61,134 nucleotides of DNA from Thermobacillus xylanilyticus (GCF_907165215.1 NZ_CAJRAY010000070.1:20746-81879); one strand, 5' to 3'. Shown: positions 1 to 9,238, counted from the first letter of the stretch. Numbers and translations: made by a program. The notes: generated by a model not told the origin, from the sequence alone.

Positions 1-2
1 TC

Positions 3-350
3 GGCGTGCGGGCGCGCCTGGCCGCGGCGCATCCGGGCGGACGGGTGGAGATGGCCACCGCCCGGCGGCGCGAGGCGGAGCGCCGGCTTGCGGCCGCCAT
101 GCGGGCAGCCGTGAAGGACAGCGCACAGCGTCTGGCGATGTCGATGCGCCAGCTCGACGCGCTCAGCCCGCTCAAGGTGATGATGCGCGGGTACAGCCTC
201 GTCTACGACGAGCGGGAAGAGCGGCTGATCCGGTCGATCCGGGACGTGCAGCCGGGCGACATGGTGAACGTGCGGCTGACGGACGGAAGGTTGGAATGCC
301 ATATCTGGTCCATGAGAGGAGAGGACGGTTTTGGCGGAAACGAGCTTTGA
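3..350 (+). CDS. xseA: Exodeoxyribonuclease VII large subunit, C-terminal part (partial)
   Basis: Only the last ~115 residues are present because the gene begins before the window. The fragment has an arginine- and alanine-rich helical stretch followed by the typical XseA ending (SPLKVMMRGYSLVYDE, then DVQPGDMVNVRLTDG), the small beta domain at the end of the large subunit. XseA with XseB forms exonuclease VII, which degrades single-stranded DNA to oligonucleotides. The stop overlaps the xseB start by 20 bases, so the two are translationally coupled. The reading frame continues to the window edge, so the true start is outside. Confidence 0.9.
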   Translation, partial: GVRARLAAAHPGGRVEMATARRREAERRLAAAMRAAVKDSAQRLAMSMRQLDALSPLKVMMRGYSLVYDEREERLIRSIRDVQPGDMVNVRLTDGRLECHIWSMRGEDGFGGNEL

Positions 351-630
351 GCGGACGGGCGGCGGCATGCCCGAACAAGGCGGTGAATCCGGCGGCGCGC
401 CGCAGGAGGCGTCCGTCAGCTTCGAGGAAGCGATGGAGCAGCTCGAGGCGATCGTCGCGAAGCTGGAATCGGGCGATGTGCCGCTCGAGCAGGCGATCGA
501 GCTGTTCCAGGAAGGCATGCGGCTCTCCCAGTTGTGCGGCAGCAAGCTGGAGCAGGTGGAACGGAAGATCGAGATGCTGATCGAGACGGAGCAGGGGCTG
601 CAGCGCAAGCCGTTTGCCCCCGAGGAATAA
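331..630 (+). CDS. xseB: Exodeoxyribonuclease VII small subunit
   Basis: A 99-residue protein. Residues ~28-90 carry the whole XseB family signature (SFEEAMEQLEAIVAKLESGD, then PLEQAIELFQEGMRL and CGSKLEQVERKIE), a helical hairpin that wraps XseA. The chosen start is TTG 331, preceded by GAGAGGA, which overlaps xseA. A later in-frame ATG at 367 would give an 87-residue protein that still contains the whole domain, so the ~27-residue N-terminal tail is uncertain. It sits between xseA and ispA, the usual Bacillales order. Confidence 0.92.
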   Translation: MAETSFERTGGGMPEQGGESGGAPQEASVSFEEAMEQLEAIVAKLESGDVPLEQAIELFQEGMRLSQLCGSKLEQVERKIEMLIETEQGLQRKPFAPEE

Positions 631-690
631 GGGTCGGATGCCGCGGTGTTTGTCGCGCTTCGGGGGAAGATACGGTTGAGATTAGGTTGA

Positions 691-1611
691 ATGGAGTTCA
701 TGAGCGACATGTCTGTTGAGGCGTATATCGCGCGGCTGGCCGGCACGGTCGAACAGGCGCTGGACAGCGCAATTCCCGCGGAATGGGATGTGCCGGGCAG
801 GCTGCGCGAAGCGATGTTGTATTCGCTGAAAGCCGGGGGAAAGCGCATCCGCCCGGTGCTGGTGCTCGCCGCCGCGGAAGCGGTGAGGGGAGACGAATCG
901 GCGGCGGAGGCGGCGATGCCGGCCGCCTGCGCCGTCGAACTGGTGCACACCTATTCGCTGATTCACGACGATCTGCCGGCGATGGATGACGACGACTTCC
1001 GCCGCGGCAAACCGACGAACCACAAAGTGTTCGGGGAAGCGATGGCCATTCTCGCAGGAGACGGGCTGCTTACCCACGCGTTTCATTTGATCGCGGAAGC
1101 CGGCCTCTCCGGCAAGCTGCCTTTGGGCGCAGCGCTGGCGATCTCGGCCGATCTGGCCAGGCTCGCCGGCGTAAGCGGCATGGTCGGCGGTCAGGCGGCC
1201 GACATACTCGGCGAGCAGGGCGTCACGTCGCTGGACGAATTGCGCTACATCCACCTGCACAAGACAAGCGATTTGATCATCTTCTCGCTGACGGCAGGCG
1301 GCCGGGCCGGCGGCGCCGACTCCGCGCAGATCAACGCGCTCGCGGGATTCGGCATGCGGATCGGCCTGGCGTTCCAGATCCGGGACGACATTCTCGATGT
1401 CGTCGGCGACGAGCGGGTGCTCGGCAAGAAGACGAACAGCGACGCGAGGCGGCAGAAAGTTACCTATCCGTATCTGATCGGCCTCGATGCCAGCCGGGCA
1501 GAGGTCGAGCGGCTGACGCGCGAGGCGAAAGAGGTGCTGCTTGACGCCGGCCTGCGCAAGCCCGATCTGCTGCTCGGCATCGCCGAATATTTGATGAGCC
1601 GCGATCGTTGA
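691..1611 (+). CDS. ispA: Farnesyl diphosphate synthase (polyprenyl synthetase)
   Basis: A type-I trans-prenyltransferase making C15 farnesyl diphosphate from IPP and DMAPP for quinone and undecaprenyl lipid synthesis. Visible motifs are GGKRIRP (residues ~49-55), the first aspartate-rich motif DDLPAMD (93-99) with a four-residue insert typical of bacterial FPP synthases, GQAADI, and the second motif DDILD near residue 230 followed by KKTNSD. Length (306) is close to the family norm of ~295. Three in-frame ATGs (691, 700, 709) are possible; GGAG at 693-696 would best serve 709, so the N-terminus may be six residues shorter. It lies upstream of dxs, so two isoprenoid genes are adjacent. Confidence 0.93.
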   Translation: MEFMSDMSVEAYIARLAGTVEQALDSAIPAEWDVPGRLREAMLYSLKAGGKRIRPVLVLAAAEAVRGDESAAEAAMPAACAVELVHTYSLIHDDLPAMDDDDFRRGKPTNHKVFGEAMAILAGDGLLTHAFHLIAEAGLSGKLPLGAALAISADLARLAGVSGMVGGQAADILGEQGVTSLDELRYIHLHKTSDLIIFSLTAGGRAGGADSAQINALAGFGMRIGLAFQIRDDILDVVGDERVLGKKTNSDARRQKVTYPYLIGLDASRAEVERLTREAKEVLLDAGLRKPDLLLGIAEYLMSRDR

Positions 1612-1677
1612 GGAAGGCGGCGCCTGCCGCACAAACGGCCGGCCGGTCTTCCGTCGGGTGCCGGCCCGATCCGGTTA

Positions 1678-1686
1678 TGGTATAAT
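1678..1686 (+). promoter_or_regulatory. Extended -10 promoter upstream of dxs
   Basis: TGGTATAAT is a perfect -10 hexamer with an upstream TG. No good -35 is visible 17 bases before it, as expected for an extended -10 promoter. It lies in the 234-base gap between ispA and dxs and would give dxs a leader of roughly 150 bases. I recognise no riboswitch in that leader, which contains only GC-rich inverted repeats. Confidence 0.55.
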
Positions 1687-1845
1687 GGCCCTACATGCAC
1701 ATGATTTTGCAAAACTGATTCCGTTGCAGACATAAGGGCATTTGACGGCCGGAAGGCGATCGATGCTCGACGGACCGGCTCGCGGCCCGGCGGCTGAACC
1801 GGCATGCCGGAGAGCTGTTCTGTCAGACGAAAGCGAGGTTTACGC

Positions 1846-3747
1846 ATGCTGCTCGAACATATCCGGGGACCGGAAGATCTGAAGGCGCTGCCGGTCGACC
1901 AGCTCGACGAGCTGGCGGCGGAAGTGCGGCAGTTTCTGATTGAGAAGCTGTCCGTGACCGGCGGCCACCTGGCGTCGAATCTCGGCGTTGTGGAGCTGAC
2001 GCTCGCGCTGCATTATGTTTTCGACAGCCCGAAGGACAAGCTGATTTTCGACGTCGGCCATCAGGCGTATGTGCACAAGATGATCACCGGCCGGATGCAC
2101 CGGTTCGATACGCTGCGCCAGTACAAGGGCCTGTGCGGTTTCGTGAAGCGCGCGGAGAGCGAGCACGACGTTTGGGAAGCCGGACACAGCAGCACGTCGC
2201 TGTCGGGTGCCATGGGCATGGCGATCGCCCGCGACCTGAAGGGCGAAAGCCACCAGGTTGTCGCGATCATCGGCGACGGCGCGCTGACCGGCGGCATGGC
2301 GCTCGAGGCGCTGAACCATATCGGCCACGAGAAGAAAGATCTGATCGTCATCCTGAACGACAACGAGATGTCAATCGCGCCGAACGTCGGTGCGCTGCAC
2401 AATTATCTCGGCCGGATCCGCTCGGACCGGCATTATTTGAAAGCCAAGGAAGAGCTGCAGCAGCTGCTGAACCGGATTCCGGCGATCGGCGGGAAGCTGG
2501 CGAAGACGGCCGAGCGGGTGAAAGACAGCCTGAAGTATATGGTTGTGCCGGGCATGTGGTTCGAGGAGCTCGGCTACACGTATCTCGGTCCAGTGGACGG
2601 GCATGACATCCGCAAGCTGCTCGAAGCGCTCCAGCAGGCGAGATCGGTCGGGGGACCGGTGCTCGTCCATGTGTTAACCGTGAAAGGGAAAGGGTACGAG
2701 CCGGCCGAAGCGGATTCGCACAAATGGCACGGCATCACACCATACAAAATCGAATCCGGCCAGGTGCTGAAGGCGGTCGGCCCGCCGACGTACACGGACG
2801 TGTTCGGGGAAGCGCTGGTGGAACTGGCGGAGCGCGATCCGCGCATCGTTGCGGTAACGCCGGCGATGCCCGGCGGGTCGGGGCTGCTGAAGTTCGCGAA
2901 ACGGTTCCCGGACCGGATGTTCGATGTCGGCATTGCCGAGCAGCACGCGGCGACGATGTGCGCCGCGCTCGCGCTGGAAGGGATGAAGCCGGTTTTCGCC
3001 GTCTATTCGACGTTCCTGCAGCGGGCGTATGATCAGGTCGTGCACGATATTTGCCGCCACAACGCGAATGTGATTTTCGCCATTGACCGGGCAGGACTGG
3101 TCGGTCCGGACGGCGAGACGCATCAGGGCGTGTTCGACATCGCGTTTCTGCGCCATATTCCGAACATGGTGCTCATGATGCCGAAGGACGAGAACGAGCT
3201 GAGGCGCATGCTTCGCACGGCCGTCGATTATGACGGCGGCCCGATCGCGGTCCGCTATCCGCGGGCCGCGGGGGTCGGCGCGAGCCTCGATCCCGACCCG
3301 CAGCCGATCCCGATCGGCGAATGGGAGACGGTACGCGAGGGCGACAGCGCGGTCGTGCTCGCCTGCGGCCCGATGGTCGGCCTGGCGATGGAGGCGGCGG
3401 AGCAGCTCAAGCGGGACGGCTTGCAGCTGCGCGTCGTAAACGCCCGGTTCCTGAAGCCGCTCGACGAAGCGATGCTGCTCGCTCTCGCCGGTGAAGGGCT
3501 GCCCGTCATCGTGCTCGAGGAAGGCGCGGTGCACGGCGGACTGGGCGGCGCGGTGCTGGAATTCTGTGCGCTGCGCGGCATCGACCATATGCGGATCAGG
3601 CTGATCGGCGTGCCGGACCGGTTCATCGAGCACGGCTCGATCAAAGAGCAGCGTGCGGAGATCGGACTGACCGTCGAACGGATCGTGAGCGAAGTGAAGC
3701 AGCTGCGGGCCCGGCCGGGCAGGCGCGCGAGCGTCATCCGCAGCTGA
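1846..3747 (+). CDS. dxs: 1-deoxy-D-xylulose-5-phosphate synthase
   Basis: Thiamine-diphosphate enzyme joining pyruvate and glyceraldehyde-3-phosphate, the first step of the MEP isoprenoid pathway. The N-terminal half has the ThDP/metal motif GDGALTGG at residues ~143-150 followed by the [12 protein letters not shown] loop. The middle Pyr domain has DVGIAEQHA, and the C-terminal transketolase domain ends with [10 protein letters not shown]. The 633-residue length matches the family. I chose ATG 1846 because AAGCGAGG lies seven bases upstream and the protein then begins like other Dxs proteins; an ATG at 1804 adds 14 unmatched residues. tlyA follows after 25 bases. Confidence 0.96.
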   Translation: MLLEHIRGPEDLKALPVDQLDELAAEVRQFLIEKLSVTGGHLASNLGVVELTLALHYVFDSPKDKLIFDVGHQAYVHKMITGRMHRFDTLRQYKGLCGFVKRAESEHDVWEAGHSSTSLSGAMGMAIARDLKGESHQVVAIIGDGALTGGMALEALNHIGHEKKDLIVILNDNEMSIAPNVGALHNYLGRIRSDRHYLKAKEELQQLLNRIPAIGGKLAKTAERVKDSLKYMVVPGMWFEELGYTYLGPVDGHDIRKLLEALQQARSVGGPVLVHVLTVKGKGYEPAEADSHKWHGITPYKIESGQVLKAVGPPTYTDVFGEALVELAERDPRIVAVTPAMPGGSGLLKFAKRFPDRMFDVGIAEQHAATMCAALALEGMKPVFAVYSTFLQRAYDQVVHDICRHNANVIFAIDRAGLVGPDGETHQGVFDIAFLRHIPNMVLMMPKDENELRRMLRTAVDYDGGPIAVRYPRAAGVGASLDPDPQPIPIGEWETVREGDSAVVLACGPMVGLAMEAAEQLKRDGLQLRVVNARFLKPLDEAMLLALAGEGLPVIVLEEGAVHGGLGGAVLEFCALRGIDHMRIRLIGVPDRFIEHGSIKEQRAEIGLTVERIVSEVKQLRARPGRRASVIRS

Positions 3748-3772
3748 CGCGGAGAAAGCGGACGGGAATCAC

Positions 3773-4606
3773 ATGTCAGACAAGGATCTCAAAGGCAAGG
3801 AACGGATTGATGTGCTCCTCGTGGAGCAAGGGTTTTTCGAGAGCAGGGAGAAAGCGAAGGCGGCGATCATGGCCGGGCTCGTGCTCGCGGACGGCGAACG
3901 GATCGAGAAGAGCGGCGCCAAGGTGCCGCGCACGGCCGCGATCACGGTGAAGGGCGCGCCGCATCCGTATGTCAGCCGCGGCGGCCTGAAGCTGGAGAAG
4001 GCGATCGAAACGTTCGGCATCGCGATGGAAGGACGCGTCATGCTCGATATCGGGGCGTCGACCGGCGGATTTACCGACTGCGCGCTCAAGAACGGCGCCG
4101 CCCATGTCTACGCCATCGACGTCGGCTACAATCAGCTGGACTGGTCGCTCAGGCAGGACAGCCGGGTATGCGTCATGGAGCGCACGAACTTCCGCTATCT
4201 GAAACCGGAAGATTTGCGCGGCCCGCAGCCGGATTTTGCCGCGATCGATGTTTCATTTATTTCGCTCAGGCTCATCCTGCCGACGCTCAAGCAGCTGATT
4301 CCGCCCGGCGCGGGCGTCGTCGCGCTGATCAAGCCGCAGTTCGAAGCGGGGCGCGAAGCCGTCGGCAAGTCCGGCGTCGTGCGCGACCCGGCGGTGCATG
4401 AGGAGGTCATCGCCCGGGTGTGCGGCTTCGCGGAAGCCGAAGGATACGGCTTGCAAGGGCTGACGTATTCGCCGATTACGGGCGGTGAAGGGAATATCGA
4501 GTTTCTGGCTTACTGGCGGCTGGGCGCGGACGCGCGCTTCCAGGCATCAGCCGATGCGGTCGCGCGGCTTGTGGCGGAAGCGCACGCGGCGTTCCGCCGG
4601 GCTTGA
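3773..4606 (+). CDS. tlyA: TlyA-family rRNA 2'-O-methyltransferase (hemolysin A family, YqxC)
   Basis: Residues ~8-65 form an S4 RNA-binding domain (RIDVLLVEQGFFESREKAKAAI). Residues ~83-260 are an FtsJ-like methyltransferase with the SAM loop MLDIGASTGGFTDCAL, the acidic loop YAIDVGYNQLDW, the aspartate in FAAIDVSFISL and the catalytic lysine in LIKPQFE. In Mycobacterium TlyA methylates 16S and 23S rRNA; the Bacillus ortholog YqxC is less studied. The usual Bacillales order is dxs-tlyA-argR-recN, and this gene closes the isoprenoid operon before a strong terminator. Confidence 0.92.
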   Translation: MSDKDLKGKERIDVLLVEQGFFESREKAKAAIMAGLVLADGERIEKSGAKVPRTAAITVKGAPHPYVSRGGLKLEKAIETFGIAMEGRVMLDIGASTGGFTDCALKNGAAHVYAIDVGYNQLDWSLRQDSRVCVMERTNFRYLKPEDLRGPQPDFAAIDVSFISLRLILPTLKQLIPPGAGVVALIKPQFEAGREAVGKSGVVRDPAVHEEVIARVCGFAEAEGYGLQGLTYSPITGGEGNIEFLAYWRLGADARFQASADAVARLVAEAHAAFRRA

Positions 4607-4709
4607 CCATTGAAGGAAAGCGGGAAAATGGACCATTCCATGGTTGCGGGGCCGTCGCAGATCGTTGTCGATCGCGGGCATCGCCAAGACCATGGCGCAG
4701 AGCATGCGG

Positions 4710-4742
4710 GGTCAATCGGTTGAACAATCGATTGACCTTTTT
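4710..4742 (+). terminator. Rho-independent terminator after tlyA
   Basis: GGTCAATCG pairs perfectly with CGATTGACC across a 10-base spacer, followed directly by TTTTT. It closes the ispA-dxs-tlyA transcript about 100 bases after the tlyA stop. Confidence 0.85.
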
Positions 4743-4798
4743 GCTTTCAAGGGAACGCAAGCAGGATCAAGCCGCGTCTTCCGTTTGCACGAAATTTC

Positions 4799-4807
4799 TG
4801 GTATACT
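4799..4807 (+). promoter_or_regulatory. Extended -10 promoter before the membrane-protein/argR/recN genes
   Basis: TGGTATACT is an extended -10 match (TATACT with upstream TGG). A TTGCAC at 4785 is too close (11 bases) to be its -35. It lies after the tlyA terminator and before the gene starting at 4929, so it probably drives that gene and argR. The rest of the 4607-4928 gap is AT-rich leader with nothing else recognisable. Confidence 0.5.
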
Positions 4808-4928
4808 AGGACCAAACAAACGTTCCCGTTTATTAAAAAATTTTTGTGGAAGGAATTTCCGCCCCGAAGCGAGAACCTATAGCGCAAGCATTTCCATGCA
4901 TGCTTGTTGCGTGAAGGGGGCGGCGAAT

Positions 4929-5393
4929 GTGAACAATGCGGCCGACTGGTTTCTCATGATCGCCGCCGGCGGTCTGATCGCCGTCTGGCTGTTTCGCCGG
5001 TTCTACGTCTGGCTCCATGAGCCGCCGGCCAGCCGCGTCTACCGGCTGGGCGAAGGATCGGAGCCGGACCCCGGCGACGAGACGGTGCGTTTCCTGACCG
5101 CAAGCGGCTATGAGGTCGTCTCGGGCAAGCATCGGGTACCGATCGAGATCGAGGTGGACGGCGAGCTGATGCAGTCGCGGCTGTTCATCGACTATGTGGC
5201 CGTGAAGGACGGACGGACGTGGCTGGTGAAGACGGCGCGCGACCGGATGCCGATCGACTGGACCGGAGCCGGCGTACGGGACAAGTTTCTCGTATACGCG
5301 CTGCTCGTGCCGTCGGCGGAAGGCATCGTGTATGCGGATCCGAGGGAGCGGTGGCTGAGAACGATCACGTTCGCGATCGGAACGGAAGCTTAA
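4929..5393 (+). CDS. Membrane-anchored protein of unknown function, possible nuclease-like fold
   Basis: A 154-residue protein starting at GTG 4929 with AAGGGGG eight bases upstream; an open frame extends further upstream but has no ribosome site and no family-like sequence. Residues ~6-24 ([19 protein letters not shown]) form one N-terminal membrane helix. The remainder is a soluble alpha/beta domain: an acidic EIEVDGE strand, then [19 protein letters not shown]. The spacing D-(x)10-VK is reminiscent of the PD-(D/E)xK nuclease core, but the central glutamate is replaced by valine, so it may be inactive or a coincidence. It sits 17 bases before argR, where several Paenibacillaceae carry an uncharacterised gene. 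I do not recognise a named family. Confidence 0.7.
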   Translation: MNNAADWFLMIAAGGLIAVWLFRRFYVWLHEPPASRVYRLGEGSEPDPGDETVRFLTASGYEVVSGKHRVPIEIEVDGELMQSRLFIDYVAVKDGRTWLVKTARDRMPIDWTGAGVRDKFLVYALLVPSAEGIVYADPRERWLRTITFAIGTEA

Positions 5394-5410
5394 GGAGGCA
5401 GGCCCAGGCA

Positions 5411-5875
5411 ATGAAAGGATTCCGACAGATGAAGATTCGGGAGATTATCGGCGAACAGGAGATCGAGACGCAGGACGAGCTCGTCGAGGCGCTTCGCCGA
5501 GCCGGCCTGAACGTGACGCAGGCGACCGTCTCCCGCGACATCAAGGAGATGCAGCTCGTCAAGGTGCCGACCGAGGACGGGCGCTACAAATACTCGCTGA
5601 CGGCGGAAAGCCGCGTCTACCCGCTGCAGAAGCTGAAACGGGCGATGCTCGATCATTTTGTCCATATCGACAGCGCGGACAATCTGATCGTCATGAAATG
5701 TCTGCCCGGCACGGCGAACGCGATCGGTTCGCTCATCGACGCGATGGAATGGAACGAGGTCATGGGCACGATCTGCGGCGACGACACGATTCTGATCATC
5801 TGCCGGACCAAAGCGCAGAGCAAGACCGTCGTCGACCGGCTGATCGGACTGCTGAATGAACCGGGGCGGAAATAG
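5411..5875 (+). CDS. argR: Arginine repressor ArgR/AhrC
   Basis: A 154-residue hexameric regulator that represses arginine synthesis and activates arginine catabolism when arginine binds. The N-terminal winged helix includes [10 protein letters not shown] and the recognition helix [12 protein letters not shown]. The C-terminal hexamerisation and arginine-binding domain has [12 protein letters not shown] and the highly conserved [15 protein letters not shown], with the GDD aspartates that contact arginine. ATG 5411 was chosen because it aligns with AhrC; AAGGAGG lies 12 bases upstream. It is followed by recN after 33 bases, the standard Bacillales order. Confidence 0.96.
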   Translation: MKGFRQMKIREIIGEQEIETQDELVEALRRAGLNVTQATVSRDIKEMQLVKVPTEDGRYKYSLTAESRVYPLQKLKRAMLDHFVHIDSADNLIVMKCLPGTANAIGSLIDAMEWNEVMGTICGDDTILIICRTKAQSKTVVDRLIGLLNEPGRK

Positions 5876-5908
5876 CCATCGTATTTATTGGCAGGAAGGG
5901 GACACGTC

Positions 5909-7612
5909 ATGCTTCGCGAGCTGTCGATACGCAATCTGGCTGTCATCGAACACGTATCCGTATCTTTCGCGGAGGGGTTCCATGTGCTGACCGGCGAGAC
6001 CGGCGCGGGCAAGTCGATTCTGATCGACGCGCTCAGCCTGGTCATCGGCGGCCGCGGCGCGGCGGACATCGTGCGCTACGGATGCGAGAAGGCCGAGATC
6101 GAAGCGCTGTTCGACCCGCCTGCCGGCCATCCGGTGCGGGAAGTGCTGGAATCGCTCGGCATCGAAGCGGAACCGGATGAGCCGATTGTCGTGCGGCGCG
6201 AATTGTCGGTCCAGGGCAAGAGCGTAAGCCGCGTGAACGGCCGGATCGTCAATCTGTCCATGCTCAGGGAGATCGGCGAATGTCTCGTCAATATTCACGG
6301 TCAGCACGAGCATCAGTCGCTGCTCAAGACGGAGCGGCACCTCGAGTGGCTCGACGCCTATGCGGGCGGGAAGCTGGCCGACCTGAAGCGGGATTATCAG
6401 GAGATCTACCGGCGATATACGGAGACGCGGAACAAGCTGCGGGAACTCGAAGACGCTTCGCGGCAAAACATGCAGATGCTCGATCTGTACAAGTTCCAGC
6501 TCGCGGAGATCGACGACGCGCGGCTAAAGCCCGGCGAGGACGAGGCGCTGCAGGATGAGCGCAGGCGGCTGGCGCATGCCGAGCGCATCATGCAGAACGC
6601 ATCCGAGGCGTATGAGCTCATTTACGGCAATGCCGGGCTGGATGCGCTGGCCAGGGCGATTTCGCGGCTCGAGGATATCCGCAAGTACGACGCCCCGGCC
6701 ATCGAGCCGCTGTTGGAGCAGCTGCAGTCGGCTTATTATCAGGCGGAAGACGCGGCGTACCAGCTCCGCGACTATCGCGAACGCATCGAGTCCGATCCCG
6801 AGCGGCTGACCGAGATCGAAGACCGGCTTGATCTGATCGGGGGGCTCAAGCGCAAATACGGCGAGCGCATCGAAGATATCCTCGAATACCGGGCGAAGAT
6901 CGCCGACGCCATCGACAAGATGGAGAACCGGGACGAGCATCTTGAGCGGCTGCGCGAGGAAGAGCGCAAGCTGCGCGAGCAGGCGCAGCGCCTGGCGCTC
7001 GGGCTTTCGGAGCAGCGCCGGCTTGCGGCGGACCGGCTGGCGAAGGAGATCGAAAGCGAGCTTAAGGAGCTGCAGATGGAGCGCACGACGTTCAAGGTGC
7101 AGCTCGATCAGCAGCCGGGCGAGGATGGCGAGCCGAAGCTGGCGCCGCACGGAATCGACGAGGCAGTCTTCCTGTTCTCCGCGAATCCGGGCGAACCGCC
7201 GAAGCCGCTCGCGAAGATCGCTTCCGGAGGCGAAATGTCGCGCATCATGCTGGCGCTGAAGACGGTTTTCGCCGCGATCGACGGGGTGCCGGTTCTCGTG
7301 TTCGACGAAGTGGACACGGGCGTCAGCGGACGTGCCGCGCAGGCTATCGCGGAGAAGATGTCGAAGCTGTCCCGACGCTGCCAGGTGTTCGCGATCACGC
7401 ACCTGCCGCAGGTGGCCTGCATGGCGGACCATCATTACGGCATTCGCAAGCAGACGCTCGGCGAGCGCACGTCCACGACGGTCGAACCGCTGCAAGGCAT
7501 CGGCCGGGTCGAGGAGCTGGCACGCATGCTCGGAGGCGTGGAAGTGACGGATATGACGCGCCATCACGCCCGGGAGATGCTGGATCTGGCCGAACGGAAG
7601 AAGGGCGCTTGA
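5909..7612 (+). CDS. recN: DNA repair protein RecN
   Basis: An SMC-like ATPase that gathers double-strand-break ends for recombination. Walker A GETGAGKS is at residues ~29-36, a long coiled coil spans roughly residues 150-400, the ABC signature ASGGEMSRIMLALK is near 437-450 and Walker B VLVFDEVDTGVSG follows. Length 567 matches the family. ATG 5909 is preceded by AAGGGG and aligns with other RecN proteins. No LexA box is visible in the 33-base gap to argR, so any SOS control would come from further upstream. Confidence 0.96.
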   Translation: MLRELSIRNLAVIEHVSVSFAEGFHVLTGETGAGKSILIDALSLVIGGRGAADIVRYGCEKAEIEALFDPPAGHPVREVLESLGIEAEPDEPIVVRRELSVQGKSVSRVNGRIVNLSMLREIGECLVNIHGQHEHQSLLKTERHLEWLDAYAGGKLADLKRDYQEIYRRYTETRNKLRELEDASRQNMQMLDLYKFQLAEIDDARLKPGEDEALQDERRRLAHAERIMQNASEAYELIYGNAGLDALARAISRLEDIRKYDAPAIEPLLEQLQSAYYQAEDAAYQLRDYRERIESDPERLTEIEDRLDLIGGLKRKYGERIEDILEYRAKIADAIDKMENRDEHLERLREEERKLREQAQRLALGLSEQRRLAADRLAKEIESELKELQMERTTFKVQLDQQPGEDGEPKLAPHGIDEAVFLFSANPGEPPKPLAKIASGGEMSRIMLALKTVFAAIDGVPVLVFDEVDTGVSGRAAQAIAEKMSKLSRRCQVFAITHLPQVACMADHHYGIRKQTLGERTSTTVEPLQGIGRVEELARMLGGVEVTDMTRHHAREMLDLAERKKGA

Positions 7613-7631
7613 AAGCCAGTCCGGGAATGTT

Positions 7632-7765
7632 TTATCGGTCATAAAAGAAAAGGGGCGGGGTTACCTTAAAGGTACGCCAACAGGGCGAAGCGACAGACAC
7701 GGGAGCGGCAGCTTCCGCGGCTTCAATCGCATCGGGCGGCCTTTGTTCCCACGCCCGCGCCGACG
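7632..7765 (+). other. Structured non-coding stretch between recN and spoIVB
   Basis: This segment has no credible gene. It can fold into a hairpin in which GGCG pairs with CGCC and an inner TACC pairs with GGTA (about 7655-7679), and then GCGAAGC may pair with GCTTCCGC. It ends in the strong terminator at 7766-7824. A structured leader followed by a terminator just before a gene resembles a cis-regulatory RNA, but the sequence matches no riboswitch class I know. Confidence 0.3.
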
Positions 7766-7824
7766 AAGCCGCGAGAACCGCATGCCGGGCTAGTTCCGAC
7801 ATGCGGTTCATCGGCGGCTTTTTT
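7766..7824 (+). terminator. Strong rho-independent terminator between recN and spoIVB
   Basis: AAGCCGC and GAACCGCATG (7766-7784) pair with CATGCGGTTC and GCGGCTT (7800-7820), with a 15-base loop and a run of six T. The inverted arm also begins with AA, so weak termination in the other direction is possible. It ends recN transcription 60 bases before spoIVB. Confidence 0.88.
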
Positions 7825-7884
7825 CTATGCGCCGTCCGCATCCCGCCCGCTGTTCATCCAGATTCCTTAGGGAGCGTGAATCCA

Positions 7885-9210
7885 TTGAATGACAGCGCAC
7901 GGATCCGTTGGTTCGGTCTTCTGCTCGCCATTCTCGTCTGCGCGGCCGGTTTCACCGCCCCGTTTCGGCATTATGCCGCCTTCCCCAGTGAGCTGAATCT
8001 GTTCCTCGGCCAGCACAGACAGCTCGATTACACGATGCCGGTGCACGCCGACATCACGGTCGATCCATCCATCGTCAACATCAACGGTTCGGACAGCCGT
8101 TCGGTCAAGGTTGATCTGCGCAAGCCGCTGTCGATCGTTCCGCAGTCCAGCGGCATGGCCAAGCTGAAAATGAAATTATTCGGTACGATTCCTTTCAAGA
8201 CGGTCACCGTCCATGTCGTTCCCGGGCTGAAAGTGATACCCGGCGGCCAGACGATCGGCGTCAAAGTGAAATCGGACGGCATCATGGTCGTCGGTCATCA
8301 TCAGGTGAAGACGGAAAAAGGCGAAACGCTGTCGCCCGCCCAGTCGGCCGGCATCCGCCTCGGCGATCTGATCATGAGCGTGAATGGCGTCAAGCTGAAG
8401 GAAGTCAGCCAGATGGCGAAGATGGTCGAGCAGGCGGGCAAGGAGGGCAAGGCGCTGAAGCTCACGATCGAGCGTGGAACCGAGAAATTTGAAAAAGAAC
8501 TCAAGCCGGTCTATGACGCGGAAGACCGGGCGTGGCGGCTCGGTCTCTATATCCGGGATTCCGCTGCCGGCGTAGGCACGCTGACATTCTACGCGCCGGA
8601 ACAGGGCGTATATGGCGCTCTGGGGCACATCATCACCGATATGGACACGCAGGCGCCGATCCGGGTCGGAGAAGGGCAGATCGTGCAGTCAAGCGTCACG
8701 TCGATCAACAAGAGCTCCAGCGGCGAACCCGGCGAGAAAAGAGCGCATTTCGTCAAGGAAGGGAAGGTGCTCGGCACCGTCGAGCGCAATACACAGTTCG
8801 GCATATTCGGCCGGATGAGTGAACTGCCGAAGCCCAGCTACGACGACAAGGCAATTCCGGTCGCGTTTGCCGATGAAGTGAAGGAAGGGCCGGCGCATAT
8901 TTTGACGGTGGTCGACGGTCAGAAAGTGGAGAAGTTCGATATCGAGATTACGCGTGCGATGCGCCAGACCGAGCCGGCCACGAAAGGCATGATCATCCGG
9001 ATCACCGACGAGAAGCTGTTGAAACGGACGGGCGGCATCGTGCAGGGGATGTCCGGCAGTCCGATCATCCAGGACGGTAAACTGGTCGGCGCCGTCACCC
9101 ACGTATTCGTCAACGATCCGTCATCGGGATACGGCTGCTACATCGAATGGATGCTCGGCGATGCGGGCATTCTGCCCAACGCGCATCAACGGAAGCTTAA
9201 GGCGGGATAA
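7885..9210 (+). CDS. spoIVB: SpoIVB serine peptidase (sigma-K checkpoint signal)
   Basis: A forespore-made protease that is secreted into the intermembrane space and starts SpoIVFA cleavage, releasing pro-sigma-K processing. Residues ~8-27 form an N-terminal membrane/signal segment. A PDZ domain follows (KGETLSPAQSAGIRLGDLIMSVNGVK), then the S55 peptidase domain with histidine in YGALGHIITDM and the nucleophile in GMSGSPI near the end. TTG 7885 is preferred because GGGAG sits ten bases before it; GTG 7876 is too close to that site and an ATG at 7801 lies in the terminator arm. spo0A follows, the conserved Bacillales pair. Confidence 0.95.
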   Translation: MNDSARIRWFGLLLAILVCAAGFTAPFRHYAAFPSELNLFLGQHRQLDYTMPVHADITVDPSIVNINGSDSRSVKVDLRKPLSIVPQSSGMAKLKMKLFGTIPFKTVTVHVVPGLKVIPGGQTIGVKVKSDGIMVVGHHQVKTEKGETLSPAQSAGIRLGDLIMSVNGVKLKEVSQMAKMVEQAGKEGKALKLTIERGTEKFEKELKPVYDAEDRAWRLGLYIRDSAAGVGTLTFYAPEQGVYGALGHIITDMDTQAPIRVGEGQIVQSSVTSINKSSSGEPGEKRAHFVKEGKVLGTVERNTQFGIFGRMSELPKPSYDDKAIPVAFADEVKEGPAHILTVVDGQKVEKFDIEITRAMRQTEPATKGMIIRITDEKLLKRTGGIVQGMSGSPIIQDGKLVGAVTHVFVNDPSSGYGCYIEWMLGDAGILPNAHQRKLKAG

Positions 9211-9231
9211 CGCCCTAAGCTTTCGTTGTTT
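9194..9231 (+). terminator. Probable terminator overlapping the spoIVB stop
   Basis: AGCTTA-x-GGCG pairs with CGCC-x-TAAGCT around the loop GGATAA, and TTTCGTTGTTT follows. The T stretch is imperfect, so termination may be partial. The hairpin includes the last spoIVB codons. Confidence 0.55.
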
Positions 9232-9238
9232 CCGTCCG

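Noticed and set aside
4785..4807. Standard -35/-10 promoter TTGCAC...TATACT
   Set aside because: The spacer is only 11 bases; kept only as an extended -10 promoter.
4644..4928. N-terminal extension of the membrane protein before argR
   Set aside because: It would run through the tlyA terminator and the promoter; GTG 4929 has AAGGGGG at good spacing.
7632..7680. c-di-GMP riboswitch upstream of spoIVB
   Set aside because: Short phrases like CAGGGC and GGGGTTACC recall the class, but they occur in the wrong order and the conserved core is absent.
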